From the NCBI GenBank assembly GCA_964446935.1, contig CAYUQI010000017.1, forward strand, positions 1-26,838: a stretch of DNA of 26,838 nucleotides, written 5' to 3'. Made by a program: the position numbers and the translations under genes. Numbering within the stretch: the stretch's first letter is position 1; every line of letters begins with the position of its first letter. Under the pieces are notes generated by a model, which saw nothing but the letters and a program-made list of their open reading frames with translations, was not told the origin of the DNA and ran no database searches. Source of the DNA: UASB124 sp964446935 (lineage in GTDB: Bacteria > Babelota > Babeliae > Babelales > RVW-14). Positions 1 to 7,740 of the stretch are shown piece after piece.

Positions 1-17
1 TTTGAGGGGGAAGTCAG

Positions 18-587
18 ATGGTCAAGAAAAATATTCTATTCTTTTTGTTTATTATGATTAGTTCTTCAACGAGTCTTTTATACAATGTAAATTTCAATAC
101 CGAAGTCCAAGAAAAACCAAATAATGGATTTACGATCTACGCTATCGCCGACACTGTTTTATTTGAACCAATTGGCTATATTGACTGCGAGGTAAACACA
201 AAATTACATTATGGGTATATTAAAGAACTTTATATTCAAAAAAAATCATTCATGCAAGAGCTTGAAAAAACCTTACAAAACAAGGCTTTAGAAAAATTTG
301 ACGAATATAAATGTGCTAAAATATTCGAATTTTTTACGAGACCCCAAGAAAATTTCTTTACCACCTATATTCGTGTTAGTGATCAAAAAGAAGCAATTGG
401 TGCCATTGAATGCGCATTTGACGAACAAAAAGAACGTTGGACAATTACTAAAAAATATATTCAAGATTCTTATCGTCATAAAACACTTACACAATGTTTG
501 CAATCAATCATTACAACTCAGTCAAAAAAAATCATCCCCACTCAAACATCTAAAGACCTGTTATCAATCGCAGATTATCTTAAGTGA
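18..587 (+). CDS. Exported GNAT-like protein, motif A degenerate (189 aa)
   Basis: Start ATG follows a strong GAGGGGG Shine-Dalgarno at 4-10. Residues 1-20 form a signal peptide (KK then a long hydrophobic run), so the product is probably exported. The segment around residues 50-105 (EPIGYIDC, then GYIKELYI, then a helix ending in a KCAKI strand) lines up with the acetyltransferase fold of the next gene (EPLIGSIMC, GYINSFNV, NCFSVYI). The acetyl-CoA loop Q-G-Y-G of the neighbour is absent here (KKSFMQEL instead). A second GNAT-like stretch may follow at about 125-170 (IGAIEC, then SYRHKTLTQCL). It is probably a diverged, possibly non-catalytic tandem paralogue of the gene 58 bp downstream on the same strand. 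The GNAT assignment is inferred by alignment by eye; the substrate is unknown. Confidence 0.6.
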   Translation: MVKKNILFFLFIMISSSTSLLYNVNFNTEVQEKPNNGFTIYAIADTVLFEPIGYIDCEVNTKLHYGYIKELYIQKKSFMQELEKTLQNKALEKFDEYKCAKIFEFFTRPQENFFTTYIRVSDQKEAIGAIECAFDEQKERWTITKKYIQDSYRHKTLTQCLQSIITTQSKKIIPTQTSKDLLSIADYLK

Positions 588-645
588 TTTTTCAAAAAAC
601 ATCAGAAACAAGCCCAAAACTATAATTCAAAAGGAAGCGTTTATT

Positions 646-1284
646 ATGAAATCATTAAACAATTATTGTTTTTGCATAGTATTATGCCTGTTCCCAACCA
701 CATACCTGGCAGGTGCAGAACACAAGCCAGGCATCGATCCATCCTCCATAAAATATGTATTAACAAACACCGGAAATGATGGGGCTTTTTTCATTAAAGC
801 TCATCAATGCACAGAAGAGACATCCCATACAATTAATGGGATAAAAAAAGAGCCATTAATCGGCAGCATTATGTGTAAAATTGATAAAAAAGAGCCATCG
901 GATGGATATATTAATAGTTTCAATGTTGACACGTTGTATCAAGGCTATGGCGTTGATTTAGCATTAGTTACAAAAGCACTCGATGAATTCGAACAAAAAA
1001 ATTGCTTCTCCGTCTATATTGATATTCCACGCGCTGATGAAACAACAATATTCTTCTTCAAAATTCTCGGGTTTAAAGAACTTGATTCAAATGAACTCGT
1101 CGAAGATGACATTGCAATGATAGAAAATATAGCAACACTGAGAAAGACATTAACCCCTTTTCAGGATTTGAAAGAATATCAAGAAATATCAGCAATCAAC
1201 CCATCCCAGACAGAACGCAATGCATCAGATGCAATCTCTATCCCGATAAAAGGAGTCCCTGCCCCAAAATTTAAACATGGCTGA
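646..1284 (+). CDS. Exported GNAT-family acetyltransferase (212 aa)
   Basis: The frame is open from 298, but the ATG at 646 is chosen because AAGGAAG (631-637) lies just upstream and the protein then begins with a signal peptide (residues 1-24, ending LAGAE). The body fits a GNAT domain: a beta strand with GYINSFNV at about 87-94, the acetyl-CoA pyrophosphate loop Y-Q-G-Y-G-V-D at 98-104, a helix, then SVYIDIP and the typical closing FFKILGFKEL at about 138-147. GNAT enzymes move an acetyl group from acetyl-CoA to an amine. An exported one is unusual because acetyl-CoA is cytosolic, so action inside a host cell is an inference. The last 35 codons overlap the convergent ybaK-like gene by 106 bp, and the low-complexity tail may be read-through sequence. 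Confidence 0.75.
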   Translation: MKSLNNYCFCIVLCLFPTTYLAGAEHKPGIDPSSIKYVLTNTGNDGAFFIKAHQCTEETSHTINGIKKEPLIGSIMCKIDKKEPSDGYINSFNVDTLYQGYGVDLALVTKALDEFEQKNCFSVYIDIPRADETTIFFFKILGFKELDSNELVEDDIAMIENIATLRKTLTPFQDLKEYQEISAINPSQTERNASDAISIPIKGVPAPKFKHG

Positions 1285-1658
1285 TCAAACGCCGTTGTAT
1301 CAATCACTTTTTGTATGTTCGTAGGCATGCCAAAGGGAGAGACACCACCAACAGTATACCCCGTCAATTGTTCAACTTCTTGTGCCGTTGCAAGCCGTAG
1401 CACCCTTTGGCTAAACAATGTTTTTAATTTTTCAAATGAAACTTTTCGCGGTCCTTGAACCATAGCAACAATCACGGCCGTATCACCAATCAATACAAGT
1501 GCCTTAAGGATCTGATCCATGGAGCAACCATACAATTCTTTGATATCATCGGCCGTTTTTGCAATCCGCGGCATATGCAGAATCTTAAACTCAACGTTTT
1601 TACTTCGTAAATAAACAACAGTTTTCAGCGTCTCTGCTAATTCTGACGATTTGTTCAT
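1179..1658 (-). CDS. YbaK/ProX-type aminoacyl-tRNA deacylase domain protein (159 aa)
   Basis: The protein matches the YbaK fold over its full length: an N-terminal strand-helix region, LKALVLIGDTAVIVAMVQG at about 52-70, the signature TGYTVGGVSPFG at about 99-110, then IDTTAF and a C-terminal FGAGTPFIGIEI strand. Family members hydrolyse mischarged tRNAs (for example Cys-tRNA-Pro) as free-standing editing factors; the exact substrate cannot be told here. ATG at 1658 is preceded on the minus strand by AAGGATCT. The 3' end overlaps the plus-strand GNAT gene by 106 bp. The conserved GAGTPFIG strand lies inside or next to the overlap, so this frame is real and the GNAT tail is the likelier extension. 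Confidence 0.88.
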   Translation of the reverse strand: MNKSSELAETLKTVVYLRSKNVEFKILHMPRIAKTADDIKELYGCSMDQILKALVLIGDTAVIVAMVQGPRKVSFEKLKTLFSQRVLRLATAQEVEQLTGYTVGGVSPFGMPTNIQKVIDTTAFDQPCLNFGAGTPFIGIEIASDALRSVWDGLIADIS

Positions 1659-1800
1659 AGAGATCCTTAGAAATAGTACAACTTCAAAATATAAACGCTT
1701 ACCAGCCTATCATAAGACGCCATGCAACAAAATCATTGATTTTTCACACTCACGCTGGGTATTTATTAAAGAGATATTTGTTTAAAAGAAAGGAAATGTT

Positions 1801-2847
1801 ATGAACATAAAAATGCTAGGCGTTTTAACATGCACATTCATCGCACTCACCTGGAACCTCCAGGCTGCAGATAGTAAACTCGTACAACGCGGACGAACCT
1901 ATGTACGTTCACTTTATAGTCAAGGGCCACACGTAATTCCAGTCGATGATAATGATGTCTATTTAAACTCAATCGTCGCTATCATGCACTATTTATGCTC
2001 AAAAATTCCCGATAAAAACAATGGGCAACTTTTTCGTTCGGGTGCACTCATACTTGAAGATACCAATTGGAAAATGCACACCTTCCTTTTGGATTATGTA
2101 AAAAGAGTGTACAGAGGAGATACCTGCAAAGAAATTACAACCACCAAATACACGGCCTACCCACGTAAATCAACACATCTAACCGCTTTTTACGAATACA
2201 CCGGGAAAATAACTAAAAAGTTATTATCAACAAAGAAAAACTGCGATTATGTTCACTATGGTATAGATCTGAACAAGGATCAAGATCTTCCTATTGCCAA
2301 CAAACACCATGTTCTTTTTGGACGTGTTGGCCTTATAGATGGAACTCCATTGTTATTTATCAAATTTGAAGAAGCCGGCCTTCGATCGGGAGAAGCCGTC
2401 ACACACTTGATTAATCTCATCAAAACAAGAATTAACGCATACTCACAAAAAGCAAAAACAAAAAAACAACAGGTCGCAATGCCAAAAGAAAAAAAGATCG
2501 AAAAAACCCTGAATGAAATGTCGTCCGAAATAAGTACCGACGACTCCCTCACCAAATATCGAAAAGAGCGCGTTCCTGTTGAATTTATGCTTGAATATAT
2601 TGCATTAATATTGTCTAAAGATGGTGGCATCGATAAAAAAATGCAAAAGGAACTCAAAACGCGCGTTAAGGCGTTGGGGATTCGCGATATTGTTAAAACA
2701 TCAGATTTGTTATCTAAGTCTCGCAATGGAACCCCTGCATGGCGCGATTCAATGGCTGAATTAGCTCAAAGAATAAAACAACGATACCCCGATTGGCCAT
2801 TACGCATAGGTAACGAGATCCTCCTCAAACAAAAAGATCTTTTATAA
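1801..2847 (+). CDS. Exported protein of unknown function (348 aa)
   Basis: No family recognised. ATG at 1801 follows AAAGGAAA (1789-1796). Residues 1-22 are a clear signal peptide (MNIKML, hydrophobic core, LQA-AD cleavage). The mature part has an N-terminal region rich in Tyr/His, then a strand-like core HHVLFGRVGLIDGTPLLFIKFEEAG at about 170-195, a Lys/Gln-rich charged linker (about 215-235, KAKTKKQQ) and a helical C-terminal domain of about 100 residues (LEYIALILSKDGGIDKKMQ and following). The two-domain layout with a charged linker suits a secreted effector or periplasmic factor, but nothing catalytic is visible. It sits alone between ybaK and asnS with 142 bp upstream in which I see no clear promoter. 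Confidence 0.75.
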   Translation: MNIKMLGVLTCTFIALTWNLQAADSKLVQRGRTYVRSLYSQGPHVIPVDDNDVYLNSIVAIMHYLCSKIPDKNNGQLFRSGALILEDTNWKMHTFLLDYVKRVYRGDTCKEITTTKYTAYPRKSTHLTAFYEYTGKITKKLLSTKKNCDYVHYGIDLNKDQDLPIANKHHVLFGRVGLIDGTPLLFIKFEEAGLRSGEAVTHLINLIKTRINAYSQKAKTKKQQVAMPKEKKIEKTLNEMSSEISTDDSLTKYRKERVPVEFMLEYIALILSKDGGIDKKMQKELKTRVKALGIRDIVKTSDLLSKSRNGTPAWRDSMAELAQRIKQRYPDWPLRIGNEILLKQKDLL

Positions 2848-2876
2848 GTATTTTAACAAACAGACCGGGCCTCGCC

Positions 2877-2904
2877 TTGACCCCTCTGCTACGTCCTGTA
2901 TCAT
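2877..2904 (+). promoter_or_regulatory. Sigma70-like promoter for asnS
   Basis: TTGACC (2877-2882) and TATCAT (2899-2904) are separated by 16 bp, giving an expected start near 2911 and a leader of about 55 nt before the asnS ATG. A similar -10 (TATCAT) occurs at 8068-8073 upstream of another gene. Assigned by pattern only. Confidence 0.5.
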
Positions 2905-2965
2905 AAGAATGTCTGTATAGACAACACAATTGCACAGAAATTAAGGTCAAAAGAAGCGAGGATGT

Positions 2966-4351
2966 ATGCGTATCAAAATTAAACAACTTACGACCAAGCA
3001 GGTCGGTGAAAAAATAACCGTAAAGGGCTGGATCCGCTCCGTTCGCAGCCAAAAAGATTTTTCTTTCATTACGATCAATGATGGATCAACACTTGCCGGA
3101 TTGCAGGTAATTTATGAAGCATCAACACACCTGTATGAGCAAACACTTAAACAGGTAACCACGGGAACATCAGCAGCCATCACCGGAACGCTGGTTAAAA
3201 GTGTTGGCAAAGAACAGACAATTGAACTAAAAGCAGAAACAATCGAAATTATTGGTGCTTGCGATCCTGAAACCTATCCATTACAAAAGAAACATCACAC
3301 CTTTGAGTTCTTACGCACCATTGCTCACCTTCGCCCTCGTACTAACACCATGGGCGCCGTCACTCGTGTTCGGCATGCACTTTCCTATGCTACGCATAAA
3401 TTTTTTAACGATAATGGCTTTTTGTATATTCACACTCCTATCGTCACAGCATCTGACTGCGAAGGCGCAGGACAGATGTTCAATGTCACAACACTTGATA
3501 TCAACAAACTACCTAGAACTCCACAAGGAACTGTCGATTATGCGCAAGATTTTTTTGGCAAACCAACCTACCTAACCGTCTCTGGACAATTAGAAGTGGA
3601 GACCTATGCTTGTGCCTTAACCGACGTTTACACATTCGGTCCAACCTTCCGGGCTGAAAATTCTAATACAGCACGACATTTAGCTGAATTCTGGATGATT
3701 GAGCCAGAATTAGCATTTGCCACCTTAAAAGACAACATGGAATGTGCTGAAAAATATCTCAAATACATTTTTGGCTACATACTTGAACATTGTTCTGAAG
3801 ATATGAAATTTTTCGATGATTTTATCAGCAAAGGGGTCATCAAAAAGCTTGAACATGTTGTTACAAGCCCTTTCCAAGTACTCACCTACACGGAAGCAAT
3901 AGAATTATTAAAAAAAGCTCCCAAAAAATTTGAGTATTCTGTCGAATGGGGTACCGATTTGCAATCAGAGCATGAACGGTATTTGGCTGAAGAATATTTC
4001 AAAAAACCAGTCATCCTGATTAACTATCCACAAAAAATTAAATCCTTTTATATGAAACTCAACGATGATAAAAAAACCGTAGCCGCGATGGATATTCTTG
4101 TCCCATCAATTGGTGAAATTATTGGCGGATCGCAACGCGAAGATCAATTAGATATCCTTACAAAACGCATGGATGAACTCAAATTGCCAAAAGATGATTA
4201 TTGGTGGTATTTGGAGTTACGCAAGTATGGAACCGTTCCTCATGCAGGCTTTGGCTTGGGTCTTGAACGCGCCGTAATGTTTGCCACGGGGATAGAAAAT
4301 ATTCGAGAAGTAATACCATTCCCTCGATATCCAAAACATGCAGAATTTTAA
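2966..4351 (+). CDS. asnS: Asparaginyl-tRNA synthetase
   Basis: Charges tRNA-Asn with asparagine using ATP, in the cytosol. The 461-aa length is normal. An N-terminal OB-fold anticodon-binding domain (about 1-98, with VKGWIRSVRSQKDFSFI) precedes the class II catalytic core. Motif 2 is FRAENSNTARHLAEFWMIEPE at about 228-248, where the FRAE(N/D)S and HLAEFWM pattern is typical of AsnRS rather than AspRS. Motif 3 is GFGLGLER at 428-435, followed by the usual IREVIPFPR ending. The ATG at 2966 is preceded by GCGAGGA. It has its own promoter (2877-2904) and a hairpin terminator 18 bp after the stop, so it is probably monocistronic. Presence of AsnRS suggests direct asparaginylation, though a parallel GatCAB route cannot be excluded from this window. 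Confidence 0.97.
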   Translation: MRIKIKQLTTKQVGEKITVKGWIRSVRSQKDFSFITINDGSTLAGLQVIYEASTHLYEQTLKQVTTGTSAAITGTLVKSVGKEQTIELKAETIEIIGACDPETYPLQKKHHTFEFLRTIAHLRPRTNTMGAVTRVRHALSYATHKFFNDNGFLYIHTPIVTASDCEGAGQMFNVTTLDINKLPRTPQGTVDYAQDFFGKPTYLTVSGQLEVETYACALTDVYTFGPTFRAENSNTARHLAEFWMIEPELAFATLKDNMECAEKYLKYIFGYILEHCSEDMKFFDDFISKGVIKKLEHVVTSPFQVLTYTEAIELLKKAPKKFEYSVEWGTDLQSEHERYLAEEYFKKPVILINYPQKIKSFYMKLNDDKKTVAAMDILVPSIGEIIGGSQREDQLDILTKRMDELKLPKDDYWWYLELRKYGTVPHAGFGLGLERAVMFATGIENIREVIPFPRYPKHAEF

Positions 4352-4368
4352 TATACTGTGATCAATGA

Positions 4369-4400
4369 AAGAGCCCCGAAGTTTTCGGGGCTCTTCTTGT
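4369..4400. terminator. Bidirectional intrinsic terminator between asnS and the acyl-activating enzyme gene
   Basis: A perfect 12-bp stem (AAGAGCCCCGAA at 4369-4380 and its complement at 4384-4395) encloses a 3-nt loop. It is followed by a T-rich stretch on the plus strand, with A/T-rich sequence on the minus side. It lies 18 bp past the asnS stop and 14 bp past the stop of the convergent gene, so it can serve both. Confidence 0.9.
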
Positions 4401-4413
4401 TATTATATAATAT

Positions 4414-6894
4414 TTATAAAGCGCCAAGCTCCTTATAAATCTCACTTACCGCATTATCGTATGAATCAGTTTTCTTTAAAACCAATGGTTTGCCAAACGT
4501 AATGGTAACGACACCACGCTTGCGTGGAAAAAAACAATCAGATGGAACAAGCTTTTCAATCCCTTTCAAGGAAACAGGCACAACAGCACAACCCATCTCA
4601 ACTGCTACCAATCCTGCGCCACGCTTAAGTGGCTGTAACCGACCATCTTTACTCACTTGTCCTTCAGGAAACACAACAACTGAATACCCAGCATCAAGCA
4701 TCGTCCCTATATTGAGCAATCCTGTCGTAACATGTTCTTGTTCTCGACGAGGAAATGGAAATGCATTAAAAAACAGCTCCGCCAGCCATCGAACATAAGA
4801 GTATTCTTGATATAAAACATCATACGCTGCAGCAAACGACAATCGTCGACGAAACGCTCGCGGAAGCGCAACGGACACTATAAGCGGATCAATCAGGCTG
4901 ACATGATTTGGCATAAAAATAACTGGTGCTTTTATGCCATTAAGATTCTCAAGTCCCTCAATGTTAATAATAAAAAATATACGAGACAATGGCCACATAA
5001 GCATTTGTCCAAACCCACGAATCATGCGACTCAACAACCATCGAGGCCAACGCTTTACGTGTGGCATTTTAGTCAATGGCATTGCCGTCGCAATAATTAC
5101 TTCAAGGTCAGCCTCGGTTGTTTTAGAAGTTATTAATCGTTCATCAATCAGAACACCGCGCATTTCTTCAATGCGAGTAATCAGTTCAACACGCATTAAT
5201 GAATCAAACTTCAAATCATACACCAACGATGTTGTTGGATGTATTTGATGTACCGATACCCCCGATATCTCAGCAAGCAATTGCATCAAAGGACTTACCT
5301 GCGCGAGAGATTTTGTAACAGAGATCTGGCCATGTCGTTTCTTCAACCACGCACGAATCTCTTCCTTTTTAACCTTCTGCGTAACCGATCGAGGAAAATC
5401 CGTTTCTGTCCACACTGACCAACCAGTAATATGTTGATACGATTCGAGCCGTTGATTTGCTTCATCAATAATTTTTTGTGGATCACTAGCAGTAGCAGTC
5501 TCCGCTAACAATAATACAGCGTGAATTTCAACCATACCGGAAGCATGTTCAACACCAAGCACACAACTATCTTTGACCCCCGTAACAGCATTAAGAACTG
5601 CTTCAATATCTTCAGGAAAAATATTTTGAGCCCCTGGCCCTTTGATCATATACTTTTTGCGGCCCTTCAAAAATAGAAAACCATCATTATCACAATAACC
5701 CATATCATCAGTTTTAAACCAGCCATCGGACGTAAAACTCTCTTTTGTTTTCTCTGGATTATGAAAATAAGCACTAAAAACATTGGGCCCACTTACCTCT
5801 ATTTCCCCTTGAGCTCCAAGTCGCATATGCGTACCCGGCAAGGCCTTACCTACCGAACCAATTTGTCGCTCTTGAAACGTATTCAGGGTGATGACAGGCG
5901 CTGTTTCTGTCAATCCATATCCTTGCACAATACAAACACCCATACCATTCCACCAACGCTCAAGTTCAGGGTCCAGCGCAGCACCACCAGTGGCTATGGT
6001 GTTTAAACAATGGCCTAATTGCAATCGTACTGGAAACATAAGCAACCGTTGTAACCAATTAATGGATATTACTTGTGATAAAGCATGAATGCGCAGCATA
6101 ATTCTGCCAACCAATCGTTCCTGCATACCTGCCTGCAAACGTTGCGACATTAATTTTAAAAATTCGGGAACAGCAATCATCTTAGTAATACAATATTTCT
6201 TCAACAAATCTTTGATGGCACCATGCGAATGAGCATAAATAATGTGAGCACCAATTGAAAACGGCAATAAAAAGCCAATCGTCTGCTCAAACATATGACT
6301 TAACGGCAAAATTGATAGCAACCGCTCTTTTGTTCCTTGTATAGGAAAAGCCTGCTGCAAAGCAAGCACATTACTCATGATATTACGGTGCGTTAAGACA
6401 ACCCCCTTAGGATCTCCTGTAGTCCCAGAGGTATACATAATTTCCGCAACATTGTCTGTCTCTAATGATGGCAACTGAAAATGTTGATAACGAAACCCTG
6501 CCGTCAGATCTGGAAGCCGCTCAACGGTATACGAAGGCAGAGACGCAAAAGCACGTGAATCATGCTCCGAGATGAATAAAAGTTTTGCTTGTGTTTGAAG
6601 AATAATTTTTTCTATCAAAGAAGAACTACTTTGAACCGCAAGTGGCACGACATGATATCCTTGCAATACACACGCCCACCATATACAAACCCAATATGGT
6701 GAATTCGATGCACAGATGATAACAGCATCACCCTTTTGCAATCCCTGCGATGCCAAAAAAAGTGCTGCTTTTACAGACAATTCTTCAACATCCTTATAAG
6801 TTAACGTCAATGTTCGATATCCCATACGCATGGTAAGTGCTGGATACCGCGCAAATCGACGCGAACTTGCAAACAAAATGTCAGGTAACAACAT
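4414..6894 (-). CDS. Fused acyl-CoA/acyl-ACP synthetase, acyl carrier domain and PlsC acyltransferase (826 aa)
   Basis: Three domains are readable in order. (1) AMP-binding acyl-activating domain, about 1-515: signature YTSGTTGDPKGVVLTHRN at 154-171, GYGLTE at 325-330, GWFKTDD at 391-397, GRKKYMIKGPGAQNIFPEDIE at about 411-431 and a C-terminal Lys-rich tail near 507. (2) Acyl/peptidyl carrier domain, about 530-605, with the phosphopantetheine serine in FDSL (Ser565). (3) PlsC-type acyltransferase, about 630-826: NHVSLID (His664, Asp669) and FPEG (742-745). The probable role is to activate a fatty acid with ATP, load it on the internal carrier and transfer it to a lysophospholipid or glycerol-phosphate acceptor. 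E. coli Aas combines acyltransferase and synthetase in the opposite order, without a carrier domain. ATG at 6894 is preceded by GGGGATGG. The gene starts 90 bp after adk on the same strand, so the two are probably cotranscribed. Confidence 0.9.
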   Translation of the reverse strand: MLLPDILFASSRRFARYPALTMRMGYRTLTLTYKDVEELSVKAALFLASQGLQKGDAVIICASNSPYWVCIWWACVLQGYHVVPLAVQSSSSLIEKIILQTQAKLLFISEHDSRAFASLPSYTVERLPDLTAGFRYQHFQLPSLETDNVAEIMYTSGTTGDPKGVVLTHRNIMSNVLALQQAFPIQGTKERLLSILPLSHMFEQTIGFLLPFSIGAHIIYAHSHGAIKDLLKKYCITKMIAVPEFLKLMSQRLQAGMQERLVGRIMLRIHALSQVISINWLQRLLMFPVRLQLGHCLNTIATGGAALDPELERWWNGMGVCIVQGYGLTETAPVITLNTFQERQIGSVGKALPGTHMRLGAQGEIEVSGPNVFSAYFHNPEKTKESFTSDGWFKTDDMGYCDNDGFLFLKGRKKYMIKGPGAQNIFPEDIEAVLNAVTGVKDSCVLGVEHASGMVEIHAVLLLAETATASDPQKIIDEANQRLESYQHITGWSVWTETDFPRSVTQKVKKEEIRAWLKKRHGQISVTKSLAQVSPLMQLLAEISGVSVHQIHPTTSLVYDLKFDSLMRVELITRIEEMRGVLIDERLITSKTTEADLEVIIATAMPLTKMPHVKRWPRWLLSRMIRGFGQMLMWPLSRIFFIINIEGLENLNGIKAPVIFMPNHVSLIDPLIVSVALPRAFRRRLSFAAAYDVLYQEYSYVRWLAELFFNAFPFPRREQEHVTTGLLNIGTMLDAGYSVVVFPEGQVSKDGRLQPLKRGAGLVAVEMGCAVVPVSLKGIEKLVPSDCFFPRKRGVVTITFGKPLVLKKTDSYDNAVSEIYKELGAL

Positions 6895-6955
6895 ACCATC
6901 CCCATCGGTAGAGCGACAAACCAGTGACTACCTCTTCACTTTACGGGGATGGTAT
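6893..6955 (-). promoter_or_regulatory. Inverted repeat covering the ribosome binding site of the acyltransferase fusion
   Basis: ATACCATCCCC (6893-6903) and GGGGATGGTAT (6945-6955) are perfect 11-bp complements with a 41-nt loop. In the minus-strand transcript the 3' arm contains the GGGGATGG Shine-Dalgarno and the first two bases of the ATG start codon. If formed, the hairpin would block initiation. It lies in the adk-to-fusion intercistronic gap and has no T-run, so it is not a terminator. Regulatory function is inferred. Confidence 0.5.
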
Positions 6956-6984
6956 AAGAAATATAAAGAGTTTCGCGATCTTTT

Positions 6985-7734
6985 TTACAAAATCTTCTTA
7001 AAGTCCCCAAACACACTGTCTGGAGATTTGCCTTCTACAGGCAATTGGATCAATGAAACGCCAGCGGTTCGATAAAAGTTAAGTAATGCACCTGCATGCT
7101 GTGCATATACCTTCAAGCGCTCTTTAACCACCTCTTCTTTATCATCTTCGCGACGAATAAGTGGGCCCTTGCATCGTGCACATTCGAGTTTCGCTTGATC
7201 CTTGAGTGTCTTTTTAGAATAAACAGCCTGACAAGATTTGTTCTCACACACCAAGCGATCTGCCAAGCGATCAATAATTGCTTGATCAGAAATGACAATT
7301 TCAACGACACGGAGATTGATCATTGGATACTTTTTCTTTAATAAATCTAAGAACATTTTTGCTTGTACTTCGGTACGTGGATACCCATCCAAAATAAGTT
7401 TTTTCAAATTTGCAATATTGGCATCAAACCATTGTTCAACGAGCGCAGCAATAACATCATCAGGTACTAATTTGCCTTCCTTCATGAATGAATGAGCCAT
7501 TGTACCTAATTCATCTCCACGAGCAACGGCTTCTCGTAACAAATTACCAGTTGAAAGCGTTGTAAATCCCAAATCTTTAACACATTGTTCCGCAATGGTT
7601 CCTTTGCCAGAACCTGGGGCTCCTAAAAAGGTTAAAACAGTAATGCCCTGCTTTTCTTTTTTGGAAAAAATGCCACAAATGGAAAGAATAACAACCGCAG
7701 CAATCACTATCGCCACTAAACCAAACGCTTTCAT
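6985..7734 (-). CDS. adk: Adenylate kinase with an N-terminal membrane anchor (249 aa)
   Basis: Catalyses ATP + AMP = 2 ADP. The P-loop is GAPGSGKGT (38-46). The AMP-binding region STGNLLREAV and the DGYPRT motif follow. The LID carries four cysteines (two in CENKSC, two in CARC), the zinc-binding form of the family. What is unusual is residues 3-23 (AFGLVAIVIAAVVILSICGIF), a hydrophobic segment followed by KKEK and absent from ordinary adenylate kinases, which are about 215 aa and soluble. It reads as a signal anchor. Lys-rich residues after the helix favour a cytoplasmic catalytic domain by the positive-inside rule, but export is possible. LSIC at 17-20 is a poor lipobox. ATG at 7734 follows AAGGAG. 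It is probably the first gene of an operon with the acyltransferase fusion. A small inverted repeat (TTTGTTT/AAACAAA, 7756-7773) lies just upstream. Confidence 0.93.
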   Translation of the reverse strand: MKAFGLVAIVIAAVVILSICGIFSKKEKQGITVLTFLGAPGSGKGTIAEQCVKDLGFTTLSTGNLLREAVARGDELGTMAHSFMKEGKLVPDDVIAALVEQWFDANIANLKKLILDGYPRTEVQAKMFLDLLKKKYPMINLRVVEIVISDQAIIDRLADRLVCENKSCQAVYSKKTLKDQAKLECARCKGPLIRREDDKEEVVKERLKVYAQHAGALLNFYRTAGVSLIQLPVEGKSPDSVFGDFKKIL

Positions 7735-7740
7735 AAAACT

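Noticed and set aside
298..645. Upstream extension of the second GNAT reading frame
   Set aside because: It overlaps the first gene in another frame. The ATG at 646 has a Shine-Dalgarno and a signal peptide.
4490..6088. Several plus-strand ORFs antisense to the acyltransferase fusion
   Set aside because: They are shadows of a well-supported minus-strand gene with complete domains.
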